Below are positions 57,768 through 64,000 of a stretch of 64,000 nt of DNA, one piece after another. Under the pieces are notes generated by a model. It saw only the letters and a program-made list of their open reading frames with translations. It was not told the DNA's origin and did not search any database. Positions within the stretch are counted from its first letter, which is position 1. The number at the start of each line of letters is the position of its first letter. Source of the DNA: an uncultured Lachnospiraceae bacterium (GTDB taxonomy: Bacteria > Bacillota > Clostridia > Lachnospirales > Lachnospiraceae); NCBI GenBank assembly GCA_947176065.1, contig CAMWPB010000010.1:1-64000 (forward strand). Reading direction: 5' to 3'. The translations under genes were made by a program, and so were the position numbers.

Positions 57768-59585
57768 ATGGGGAAGGATGTGGAGAGATTGGATAAGAAA
57801 CAGGGTAGGACAAAGAGTTTGAAAACAACGCTGGTTTTAGTCTGCGCGGCGTTGGGTATCGTCATCGGGGCGGCGGTCGGCATGATCGGCGTTCTGACGA
57901 TCCGGAATATTTCCAACGGCGCATACGATGAGTATGCGAAGGCGATGGACGACGGGTACCGGACGGAGATTAAGTCACAGGTACAGAGCGTGCTGGCGAT
58001 TCTGCAGGCGGAGTATGACAAGGCGGCGGCAGGAACGCTGACGGAGGAAGAGGCGAAGGCGGAGGCGGCGGAGATCGTGCGCGCCATGCGCTACCGGGAT
58101 GATGACAGCGGCTATTTTTGGATAGACGATAAGGATTACATACTGATTATGCACCCGATTCTTCCTGAGCAGGAAGGAAATAACCGTTATGGTCTGGAGG
58201 ATCAGAACGGCATTATGATTATCCAGGAGATTATGAAGGTGTGCCAGTCCGCGGACAAGGGCGGCTATAATGAGTTTTCCTTTACAAAGGCGGACGGTGT
58301 GACCGTGGCGCCAAAGGTGGCTTATTCCGGCTATTTTGAACCTTGGGGCTGGGCCGTTTCCACAGGAAACTATGTGGACGACATGGAGATGGAGATGCAG
58401 GGAATCAAGGATTCGATTGTCAAAGAGTTTAACAATTCCTGCATTCTTATGGCAGGCTGCTGTGTTGTTCTTCTGATTATCACGGTGATAGTATCCTGCA
58501 TTGTGGGCGAGTTTCTGGTGGTTCCGCTGCGCCGTGTCAAGGATTTTGCGGTCAGCATTTCCGAGGGCGATCTGACGGCGGATGTGGAAGTGAAGCAGAG
58601 AAATGAGATGGGCGTGGCGGCAGACAGCTTAAATACGGCCAGAGAGAAGATTCACGGCCTTATCATGTCTATTTCCGGGACAGCGCATAAAGTAGAGGAA
58701 ATGACGGTAGAGTTCGACGAGAGCTTCCGGCATATGGAAAAATCCATCGGGGAAGTGGACATTGCGGTGGAGGAGATTGCCAAAAATATTACCGCGCAGG
58801 CGGCTTCCACATCGGATGCTACCGGCGAGGTCAATAAAATCGCGGAGGGGATTGACAGAACCACTAAGGAAGTGGCGGATCTGCGCGATAATTCCGACGC
58901 CATGAAGAAGCTGAGTCAGGACTGCTCCGATAAGCTGCAGGAGCTGGTGCAGGCGAATATGCGTACCAAGGAAGACGTGGTGAGTATGCAGACGCAGGCG
59001 GAGGCCACCAACGAGGCGGCGGATGCGATCAAGCAGGCGGCAGGGCTGATTGACGCGATTGCAGACCAGACCAATCTGCTGGCGCTGAACGCGTCCATTG
59101 AGGCGGCCCGTGCAGGAGAGAGCGGGAAGGGTTTTGCGGTGGTAGCCACAGAGATCGGTGCACTGGCCAACCAGTCAACGCAGGCAGTAGGAGAAATCTC
59201 GAATATTATCAATGATCTGGTAAACAAGTCGGTACAGTCCCTGCAGATTATGGAGAAGGTGAACGGGACAGTGGAGCATCAGGTGGATGTGTTAAACGAT
59301 ACCCAGAGCATCTTTAAGGATCTGTACGCGAATCTGGATCAGTGTATGGCATCCATTGTGAGCATTGAAGAAATGACGGAGGATATAGAGAGACAGAGAC
59401 AGGGCATTACCACGGTGCTGGATACGTTAAACAGTCTGGCGCAGGACAATGCGGCATCCTCCGAGGAAACCTCCGCCATGACGGAGGAGCTTGGTCAGAT
59501 TGTGGCCAGATCGAAGGAAATGGTGGAAGATTTAAAGGGCGATGTGGATCATCTGGTTGGCGGTGTGGAGCAGTTCTCCGTCTGA
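57768..59585 (+). CDS. Methyl-accepting chemotaxis protein with single Cache domain
   Basis: The 605-aa receptor has a first membrane segment (LVLVCAALGIVIGAAVGMIG), an extracellular single-Cache domain (about 45-225, with YFWIDDKDYILIMHP and GWAVSTGNYVDDME), a second segment (ILMAGCCVVLLIITVIVSCI), a HAMP linker and a signalling domain. The tip AIADQTNLLALNASIEAARA near residue 430 is the conserved CheA/CheW contact. The ligand is probably a small organic acid, as for many sCache receptors. ATG 57768 lies after the promoter but has no good binding site; TTG 57789 behind GGAGAG is an alternative. The C-terminal CheR-binding pentapeptide is absent. Confidence 0.88.
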   Translation: MGKDVERLDKKQGRTKSLKTTLVLVCAALGIVIGAAVGMIGVLTIRNISNGAYDEYAKAMDDGYRTEIKSQVQSVLAILQAEYDKAAAGTLTEEEAKAEAAEIVRAMRYRDDDSGYFWIDDKDYILIMHPILPEQEGNNRYGLEDQNGIMIIQEIMKVCQSADKGGYNEFSFTKADGVTVAPKVAYSGYFEPWGWAVSTGNYVDDMEMEMQGIKDSIVKEFNNSCILMAGCCVVLLIITVIVSCIVGEFLVVPLRRVKDFAVSISEGDLTADVEVKQRNEMGVAADSLNTAREKIHGLIMSISGTAHKVEEMTVEFDESFRHMEKSIGEVDIAVEEIAKNITAQAASTSDATGEVNKIAEGIDRTTKEVADLRDNSDAMKKLSQDCSDKLQELVQANMRTKEDVVSMQTQAEATNEAADAIKQAAGLIDAIADQTNLLALNASIEAARAGESGKGFAVVATEIGALANQSTQAVGEISNIINDLVNKSVQSLQIMEKVNGTVEHQVDVLNDTQSIFKDLYANLDQCMASIVSIEEMTEDIERQRQGITTVLDTLNSLAQDNAASSEETSAMTEELGQIVARSKEMVEDLKGDVDHLVGGVEQFSV

Positions 59586-59608
59586 GTGGATTTCCGGGAA
59601 AATATCGG

Positions 59609-59637
59609 TTGACAAACCGGGACACCCTATGTATAAT
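59609..59637 (+). promoter_or_regulatory. Promoter of the YceD-rpmF genes
   Basis: TTGACA (59609) and TATAAT (59632) with exactly 17 nt between: a consensus promoter, fitting a ribosomal protein operon. Confidence 0.85.
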
Positions 59638-59663
59638 TGTTTGAGTGTGGATAGGAGTCTGCT

Positions 59664-60188
59664 ATGTTCGTGAACCTGACAGAAGTGTTGACAAATGAGG
59701 ACAGAGTTGTTTCCATGCAGGCTGAAGCGCAGATTGCTGAGGTTTCTGTCGGCGGGGAGAAATATCCGGTGTTAGCTTCATCACCGGTGGGCTTTGTTTT
59801 TACAAACACAGGCAAGGGCAGGGCACGGATCGAAGGGGAAGCGGTATTTACCTTTTCGGCGGGGTGCGACAGATGTCTGAAGCCTGTGGAGGAGGGACTG
59901 GAGATCCGCTTTACCAGAGAAGTGTGGGCGCCTGATATGGCGGCTGAGTCTTCGGTATACGAGGAACAGCCATTTATGGAAGGCTTCCAGTTGAATGTAG
60001 AGGACTTACTAATCAGTGAGATAGTGACAAGCTGGCCTATGAAGATTCTGTGTAAGCCGGATTGTAAGGGGATCTGCCCCACATGCGGCAGGGATCTGAA
60101 TACGGGGACATGCGGTTGCGACACTTTTGTTCCTGATCCCAGGATGGCGGCGATCAAAGATATTTTTGAAGCGGATAAGGAGGTGTGA
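59664..60188 (+). CDS. YceD-family (DUF177) protein
   Basis: The 174-aa protein is the usual partner of rpmF. It has a CDRCLKP motif near residue 72 and a C-terminal metal-like cluster CKPDCKGICPTCGRDLNTG near 132, then CGC. YceD proteins are linked to 23S rRNA or large-subunit assembly in some bacteria and to plastid ribosomes in plants. TAGGAG lies 9 nt before the ATG. Its end provides the ribosome binding site AAGGAGGTG for rpmF, 2 nt downstream. Confidence 0.9.
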   Translation: MFVNLTEVLTNEDRVVSMQAEAQIAEVSVGGEKYPVLASSPVGFVFTNTGKGRARIEGEAVFTFSAGCDRCLKPVEEGLEIRFTREVWAPDMAAESSVYEEQPFMEGFQLNVEDLLISEIVTSWPMKILCKPDCKGICPTCGRDLNTGTCGCDTFVPDPRMAAIKDIFEADKEV

Positions 60189-60190
60189 CG

Positions 60191-60370
60191 ATGTCTATTT
60201 GTCCTAAAAACAAATCTTCTAAAGCTAGAAGAGATAAGAGAAGAGCAAACTGGAAAATGACTGCTCCTACTTTAGTAAAATGCAGCAAGTGCGGCGCATT
60301 GATGGTGCCCCACAGAGTATGTAAGAAATGCGGAACATACAATAAAAAAGAAATCATCGCAGTTGATTGA
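60191..60370 (+). CDS. rpmF: 50S ribosomal protein L32
   Basis: The 59-aa protein begins MSICPKNKSSKARRDKRRA and has a zinc ribbon CSKCGALMVPHRVCKKCG (CxxC...CxxC), the zinc-binding form of L32. ATG 60191 is placed 9 nt after AAGGAGG; an in-frame GTG at 60185 would add two residues. The gene overlaps no other and is followed by a terminator-like hairpin. Confidence 0.96.
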   Translation: MSICPKNKSSKARRDKRRANWKMTAPTLVKCSKCGALMVPHRVCKKCGTYNKKEIIAVD

Positions 60371-60380
60371 TCGATGTGAC

Positions 60381-60416
60381 GGGCTTTTCGGGAACCTCCC
60401 GGAGAGCCTTGATTTT
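60381..60416 (+). terminator. Terminator after rpmF
   Basis: GGGCTTTTCGGGA pairs with TCCCGGAGAGCCT (several G-U pairs) around ACC and is followed by TGATTTTT. Confidence 0.7.
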
Positions 60417-60437
60417 TATGGGCGGATTTAGTATATT
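60409..60437 (+). promoter_or_regulatory. Possible promoter of plsX
   Basis: TTGATT (60409) and TATATT (60432) are 17 nt apart and overlap the rpmF terminator tail. No FapR-type operator (TTAGTACC...GGTACTAA) is seen before plsX. Confidence 0.5.
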
Positions 60438-60493
60438 ATAACTATTCAAATATGGGCAGTACGGCAGAACTGCAGAGAAACGGAAGGTTGTAA

Positions 60494-61495
60494 ATGAGCG
60501 ATTGGATTAAAGTGGCTGTAGATGCCATGGGCGGAGACAATGCGCCGGTGGAGACAGTTAAGGGCGCTGTGGAGGCAGTAAACGAGAGCGGTAAGATTAA
60601 AGTGTATCTGGTGGGTAAGCAGGATGTTCTGGAAAGAGAGCTCGCCGGTTATACATATCCGAAGGAACGGATTGAGGTGGTACATGCCTCCGAGATCATC
60701 GAGACGGCGGAGCCTCCGGTGATGGCGATCCGCAAGAAAAAGGATTCTTCGCTTGTGAAAGCGCTGAATCTTGTGAAGGACGGCACCTGCGACGCCTATG
60801 TATCCGCGGGAAGCACCGGGGCGACTCTGGTGGGCGGACAGGTCATTGTGGGCCGGATTAAGGGCGTGGAGAGGCCGCCTCTTGCACCGTTAATTCCTAC
60901 GGCGACGGGATGTTCTCTGCTGATTGACTGCGGCGCGAATGTGGACGCCAGACCTTCCCATCTGGTACAGTTTGCGAAAATGGGTTCGGTTTATATGGAA
61001 TATGTAATGGGCGTGAAAAATCCGAAGGTCGGTATCGTGAATATCGGCGCTGAGGAGGAAAAGGGAAACGCCCTGGTGAAGGAAACCTTCCCTCTGCTGA
61101 AAAATTGCGCCGACATAAACTTTATCGGTAGCGTGGAGGCGAGGGATATTCCGGCGGGAGCGGCGGACGTGATCGTCTGTGAGGCTTTTGTGGGAAATGT
61201 GATATTAAAAACTTATGAAGGCGTGGGACTGACGCTGATCTCCAAGGTGAAGGAGGGCATGATGACCTCCCTGCGCAGCAAGATTGGCGCGCTTTTAGTG
61301 AAGCCCGCGTTGAAAACGACTTTGAAGGCATTTGACTTGGAACAGTATGGCGGCGCGCCGCTTTTGGGACTTAAGGGGCTGGTGGTGAAAACCCACGGCA
61401 GTTCAAAGGCGAATGAAATAAAAAATTCTATTCTACAGTGCATTGCCTTTACGGAACAAAAGATCAGTGAAAAGATCCGGGAGAGGGTAAAGTAA
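60494..61495 (+). CDS. plsX: Phosphate acyltransferase PlsX
   Basis: PlsX makes acyl-phosphate from acyl-ACP for phospholipid synthesis. The 333-aa protein shows VAVDAMGGDNAPVETVKGAV at the start, AIRKKKDSSLVKALNLV near 77, SAGSTGATLVGG near 100, IDCGANVDARPSHLVQFA near 140 and NIGAEEEKGNALVKE near 181. GGAAGG precedes the ATG. acpP follows after 59 nt, the standard order in Firmicutes. Confidence 0.96.
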   Translation: MSDWIKVAVDAMGGDNAPVETVKGAVEAVNESGKIKVYLVGKQDVLERELAGYTYPKERIEVVHASEIIETAEPPVMAIRKKKDSSLVKALNLVKDGTCDAYVSAGSTGATLVGGQVIVGRIKGVERPPLAPLIPTATGCSLLIDCGANVDARPSHLVQFAKMGSVYMEYVMGVKNPKVGIVNIGAEEEKGNALVKETFPLLKNCADINFIGSVEARDIPAGAADVIVCEAFVGNVILKTYEGVGLTLISKVKEGMMTSLRSKIGALLVKPALKTTLKAFDLEQYGGAPLLGLKGLVVKTHGSSKANEIKNSILQCIAFTEQKISEKIRERVK

Positions 61496-61554
61496 AAAAC
61501 GATAAGATACCGATAGCGGGAGACGCTTTAGAAAGCGGAGAGGTTTGTTTTGCT

Positions 61555-61785
61555 ATGGAATTGGAAAAATTACGGGAAGTGATAGCGGGGGTTTTAAGCG
61601 TAGACCCGAATGAGATCACGGAAGAGACTACCTTTCTGGAGGATCTGGGGGCGGATTCTTTGGATGTATATCAGATTATCATGGGAATTGAGGATGCCTT
61701 TCAGATTGATATACCTGCCGGGAAGGCGGAGCGCATCACTACGGTGGGCGAAGCGGTGGAACTGATTAAGAGCAGCAGGGAGTAA
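61555..61785 (+). CDS. acpP: Acyl carrier protein
   Basis: The 76-aa protein carries the phosphopantetheine Ser in the motif GADSLDVYQIIMGIED near residue 34 and is strongly acidic like other ACPs. It carries growing fatty-acid chains and supplies acyl groups to PlsX. AGAGGTTTG is the upstream site. A terminator lies 8 nt after its stop. Confidence 0.95.
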   Translation: MELEKLREVIAGVLSVDPNEITEETTFLEDLGADSLDVYQIIMGIEDAFQIDIPAGKAERITTVGEAVELIKSSRE

Positions 61786-61792
61786 GCGGTTG

Positions 61793-61820
61793 GCCCCTTC
61801 TGATGAGGAAGGGGCTTTTC
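61793..61820 (+). terminator. Terminator between acpP and rnc
   Basis: GCCCCTTC-TGATGAG-GAAGGGGC followed by TTTT. It ends 16 nt before the rnc start codon, so rnc is either read through or has its own promoter in this short region. Confidence 0.75.
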
Positions 61821-61835
61821 CATGCGGAGGTTTTT

Positions 61836-62525
61836 ATGACGGACGACATGTTTGGCACGTTGGAAGAAAAAATTGCATACAGGTTCCGGGACAAAAAGCT
61901 TTTGCGGCAGGCGCTCACCCACAGCTCTTATGCCAACGAGATGAAGATTAATAGATACGAGGACTATGAGCGGCTGGAATTTCTGGGGGACGCCGTGCTT
62001 GAGCTTGTGAGCAGCGATTTTCTTTTCCGGGAACGGGAGGAGACGCCGGAGGGTGAGCTGACCAAGATGCGGGCCTCCATGGTCTGTGAGCCGGCGCTCG
62101 CTTACTGTGCGCGGGATTTGTCTCTGGAGCAGCATATTCTTCTTGGAAAGGGAGAGGAGGCTACCGGGGGGAGAAGCAGGGACTCCATTGTTTCGGATGT
62201 GATGGAGGCGGTAATCGGCGCGATTTATCTGGATGGCGGACTGGAGGAGGCTTCGGCTTTTATTCACCGCTTTGTTCTTTCGGATTTGGATCACAAACAG
62301 CTTTTTTACGATGCCAAGACGATTCTGCAGGAGGTCGTGCAGCAGGAGAATGCGGGCGCGCTTCGCTATGAACTCGTGAAAGAAGAGGGGCCGCAGCACA
62401 ATAAGGTTTTTGAGGTGGAGGCCTACGTGGGGGAACAAAAGGTGGGATATGGCGTTGGACACTCCAAGAAGGCGGCACAGCAGCAGGCGGCATATCAGGC
62501 TCTTCTTGCAAGAAAAGAAAGGTAA
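61836..62525 (+). CDS. rnc: Ribonuclease III
   Basis: RNase III cuts double-stranded RNA, including rRNA precursors. The 229-aa protein has the catalytic signature ERLEFLGDAVLEL near residue 45 with the acidic metal ligands, a second acidic site in DVMEAVIGAIYLDGG near 121, and a C-terminal dsRNA-binding domain (about 155-226, FEVEAYVGEQKVGYGVGHSKK). ATG 61836 follows GGAGG by 7 nt; the upstream frame from 61803 overlaps the terminator. smc begins 3 nt after its stop. Confidence 0.96.
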   Translation: MTDDMFGTLEEKIAYRFRDKKLLRQALTHSSYANEMKINRYEDYERLEFLGDAVLELVSSDFLFREREETPEGELTKMRASMVCEPALAYCARDLSLEQHILLGKGEEATGGRSRDSIVSDVMEAVIGAIYLDGGLEEASAFIHRFVLSDLDHKQLFYDAKTILQEVVQQENAGALRYELVKEEGPQHNKVFEVEAYVGEQKVGYGVGHSKKAAQQQAAYQALLARKER

Positions 62526-62528
62526 TAT

Positions 62529-64000
62529 ATGTATTTAAAAAGTATAGAAGTACATGGATTTAAATCCTTTGCAAATAAAATTAAGTTTCAGTTCCACAAC
62601 GGTATCACGGGCATTGTGGGACCGAACGGCTCCGGAAAGAGCAACGTGGCCGACGCGGTCAGATGGGTGTTGGGAGAGCAGCGCATCAAACAGCTGCGCG
62701 GCGTGTCCATGCAGGATGTGATCTTTTCCGGGACAGAGCTGAGAAAGCCGCTGGGTTACGCCTATGTGGCGATTACGCTGGATAATTCCGACCATCAGCT
62801 CCCCATTGATTTCGATGAGGTGACCGTGTCGAGACGGCTGTACCGCTCCGGGGAGAGCGAGTATATGTTAAACGGTACGCCCTGTCGTCTGAAAGATGTC
62901 AACGAACTGTTTTACGATACCGGTATCGGTAAGGAGGGTTACTCCATTATCGGACAGGGTCAGATTGATAAAATCTTAAGCGGCAAGCCGGAGGAGCGCA
63001 GGGAGCTTTTTGACGAGGCGGCCGGCATTGTGAAATTCAAGAGAAGAAAATATGCGGCGCAGAAAAAGCTGGAGACGGAAAAGCAGAATTTACTGCGCGT
63101 GAATGATATTCTGGCGGAGCTGGAAAAGCAGACGGGGCCGCTGGAAAAGCAGGCGGAAAAAGCAAGGATTTACCTTCGCAGGAAGGAGGAGTTAAAAACC
63201 CTTGACGTCAATGTTTTCCTGCTTGAAAATGTACGGATCACGGAGCAGTTGAAGGATGTGGATGAAAAGCTGAAGATTGCCTCCGGGGATCTGCAGGAGA
63301 CCACCGAAAAATATGAGTCCGCCAAGGAGGAGTACGAGCAGATCCAGAGCCGTATCGAGCAGCTGGATGCGGAGATTGAGGCGGCGAGGGCTACACTCAC
63401 GGACACAGGCGTGATGCGTTCTAAACTGGAGGGTGAAATCAACGTCTTAAAGGAGCAGATTCACTCCGCAGAGGGCAATGAGGAACATCTGCAGACGCGG
63501 ATTAACAGCATCAGCGAACAGCTGTCCGAGAGGGACAAAGAGCGGGAAACCATTCTTGCGGAAAAGCAGGAGATCGACGAAAAGCTGACGGCTCTGGAGG
63601 AGGAGCGGACGCAGGCGAGAGAACTGCTTGAGCAGACCCAGAGCGAGATAGAAACCTTAAATAATCATATTGAAAGCGGAAAGAATACCATTATTGAGGC
63701 GTTAAATAACCGGGCTACCATCAAATCAAGGCTGGGGCGCTTCGACACGATGCTGGAGCAGGTGAATATCCGAAAGGCGGAGCTAAATTCCCGGCTTCTG
63801 CGCGCCAAGTCTGACGAGGTTGCGCAGACGGAGACGATCAAAAAGCTGGAGGAGGAGTTTGAGGCTATCACCGCATCCATCAAGACACTGACGGAGCAGC
63901 AGGAGCTTATGGAGGAGCGTCTCGCCGGCGTGAGGGACGAGCTGGCCGGAAAGGATCAGAAGCTTCGGGACACACAGGTGCTCTACCACCAGCAGAAATC
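62529..64000 (+). CDS. smc: Chromosome partition protein SMC (partial, N-terminal part)
   Basis: An open frame of 490 codons runs off the window end. The start MYLKSIEVHGFKSFANKIKF and Walker A GIVGPNGSGKSNVADAVRWV are those of bacterial SMC, followed by LSGKPEERRELFDEAAGI near residue 156. From about 165 the sequence becomes a long coiled coil (KLETEKQNLLRVNDILAELE and onward). The full protein should be about 1190 aa, so roughly 40% is present; hinge and C-terminal ATPase lobe are outside. The ATG follows rnc by 3 nt, with AAAGAAAGG as the binding site. SMC condenses and segregates chromosomes with ScpA and ScpB. Confidence 0.96.
   Translation, partial: MYLKSIEVHGFKSFANKIKFQFHNGITGIVGPNGSGKSNVADAVRWVLGEQRIKQLRGVSMQDVIFSGTELRKPLGYAYVAITLDNSDHQLPIDFDEVTVSRRLYRSGESEYMLNGTPCRLKDVNELFYDTGIGKEGYSIIGQGQIDKILSGKPEERRELFDEAAGIVKFKRRKYAAQKKLETEKQNLLRVNDILAELEKQTGPLEKQAEKARIYLRRKEELKTLDVNVFLLENVRITEQLKDVDEKLKIASGDLQETTEKYESAKEEYEQIQSRIEQLDAEIEAARATLTDTGVMRSKLEGEINVLKEQIHSAEGNEEHLQTRINSISEQLSERDKERETILAEKQEIDEKLTALEEERTQARELLEQTQSEIETLNNHIESGKNTIIEALNNRATIKSRLGRFDTMLEQVNIRKAELNSRLLRAKSDEVAQTETIKKLEEEFEAITASIKTLTEQQELMEERLAGVRDELAGKDQKLRDTQVLYHQQK

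Noticed and set aside
60438..60493. FapR operator before plsX
   Set aside because: The palindromic TTAGTACC...GGTACTAA pattern is not present in this spacer.

Overview
The window looks like a chromosomal segment of a Gram-positive anaerobe of the class Clostridia, most likely family Lachnospiraceae. This is inferred from gene content and style: AGGAGG-type ribosome binding sites, TTGACA/TATAAT promoters, pta-ackA fermentation genes, FeoA/FeoB, a minimal SufC/SufB-like pair, ECF transport, TmcAL, a YceD-rpmF-plsX-acpP-rnc-smc block and tandem hemerythrin. Nearly all genes are on the + strand and the coding density is high. No phage, plasmid, insertion sequence or CRISPR array was seen.

Layout. 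1-143: 3' end of a 23S rRNA and its terminator, with no 5S gene after it. 0.27-4.7 kb: a CheV-type chemotaxis adaptor, a degenerate sirtuin-like protein behind a nested inverted repeat, and a very acidic repeat protein with one membrane anchor and FliM-like peptides. 4.7-8.4 kb: hisH-hisF, then ung-lysA, separated by a structured intercistronic element. 8.4-15.7 kb: an accessory, partly AT-rich island holding a DUF402 protein, tRNA-Leu(CAA), small membrane proteins, a class II Fic protein, an XRE regulator, a DUF2695 protein and an orphan HipA-like kinase. Three genes of this island share a promoter-proximal motif. 15.9-24.3 kb: a secreted GH25 lysozyme, a zinc-finger membrane protein, polA-coaE-FtsA-like and a YycJ/WalJ-type hydrolase. 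24.4-25.8 kb: an AT-rich accessory ATPase. 25.9-32.6 kb: upp, an ACT domain/UPF0210 pair, a complete ECF transporter and an epimerase. 32.6-35.0 kb: feoA-feoB, with a second copy of the structured intercistronic element between them. 35.1-39.7 kb: a Sel1 protein, a GH13 amylase under a cre-like palindrome, a glycerol-1-phosphate dehydrogenase-like enzyme and an HPr-like protein without its active histidine. 39.8-48.4 kb: sbcCD, the minimal Fe-S assembly pair, cardiolipin synthase and an acyltransferase. 48.4-52.2 kb: tmcAL (minus strand), then pta and ackA separated by a multi-hairpin element. 52.2-56.7 kb: a MntA/truncated HepT module, a flavodoxin-SCP2-membrane fusion, a LytTR/DUF3021 pair and a beta-propeller protein. 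56.7-64 kb: tandem hemerythrin (minus strand), a methyl-accepting chemotaxis protein and the YceD-rpmF-plsX-acpP-rnc-smc block, with smc cut by the window end.

The strongest new signal is non-coding. Two elements, at 6089-6199 and 32857-32951, share a 16-pair stem with the same 3-nt bulge, an inner AGA-loop hairpin and a 3' GAGAATGC hairpin. The outer stem shows compensatory base changes, so a conserved RNA structure is likely. A separate multi-hairpin element sits between pta and ackA, and a 21-bp motif (GCGTATAAGCAGAGTCAGAAG-like) recurs in three gene leaders. Among proteins, the acidic repeat protein next to CheV, the flavodoxin-SCP2-membrane fusion and the HPr-like protein without histidine deserve attention. 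No database search was possible, so family names come from recognised motifs and overall sequence character.
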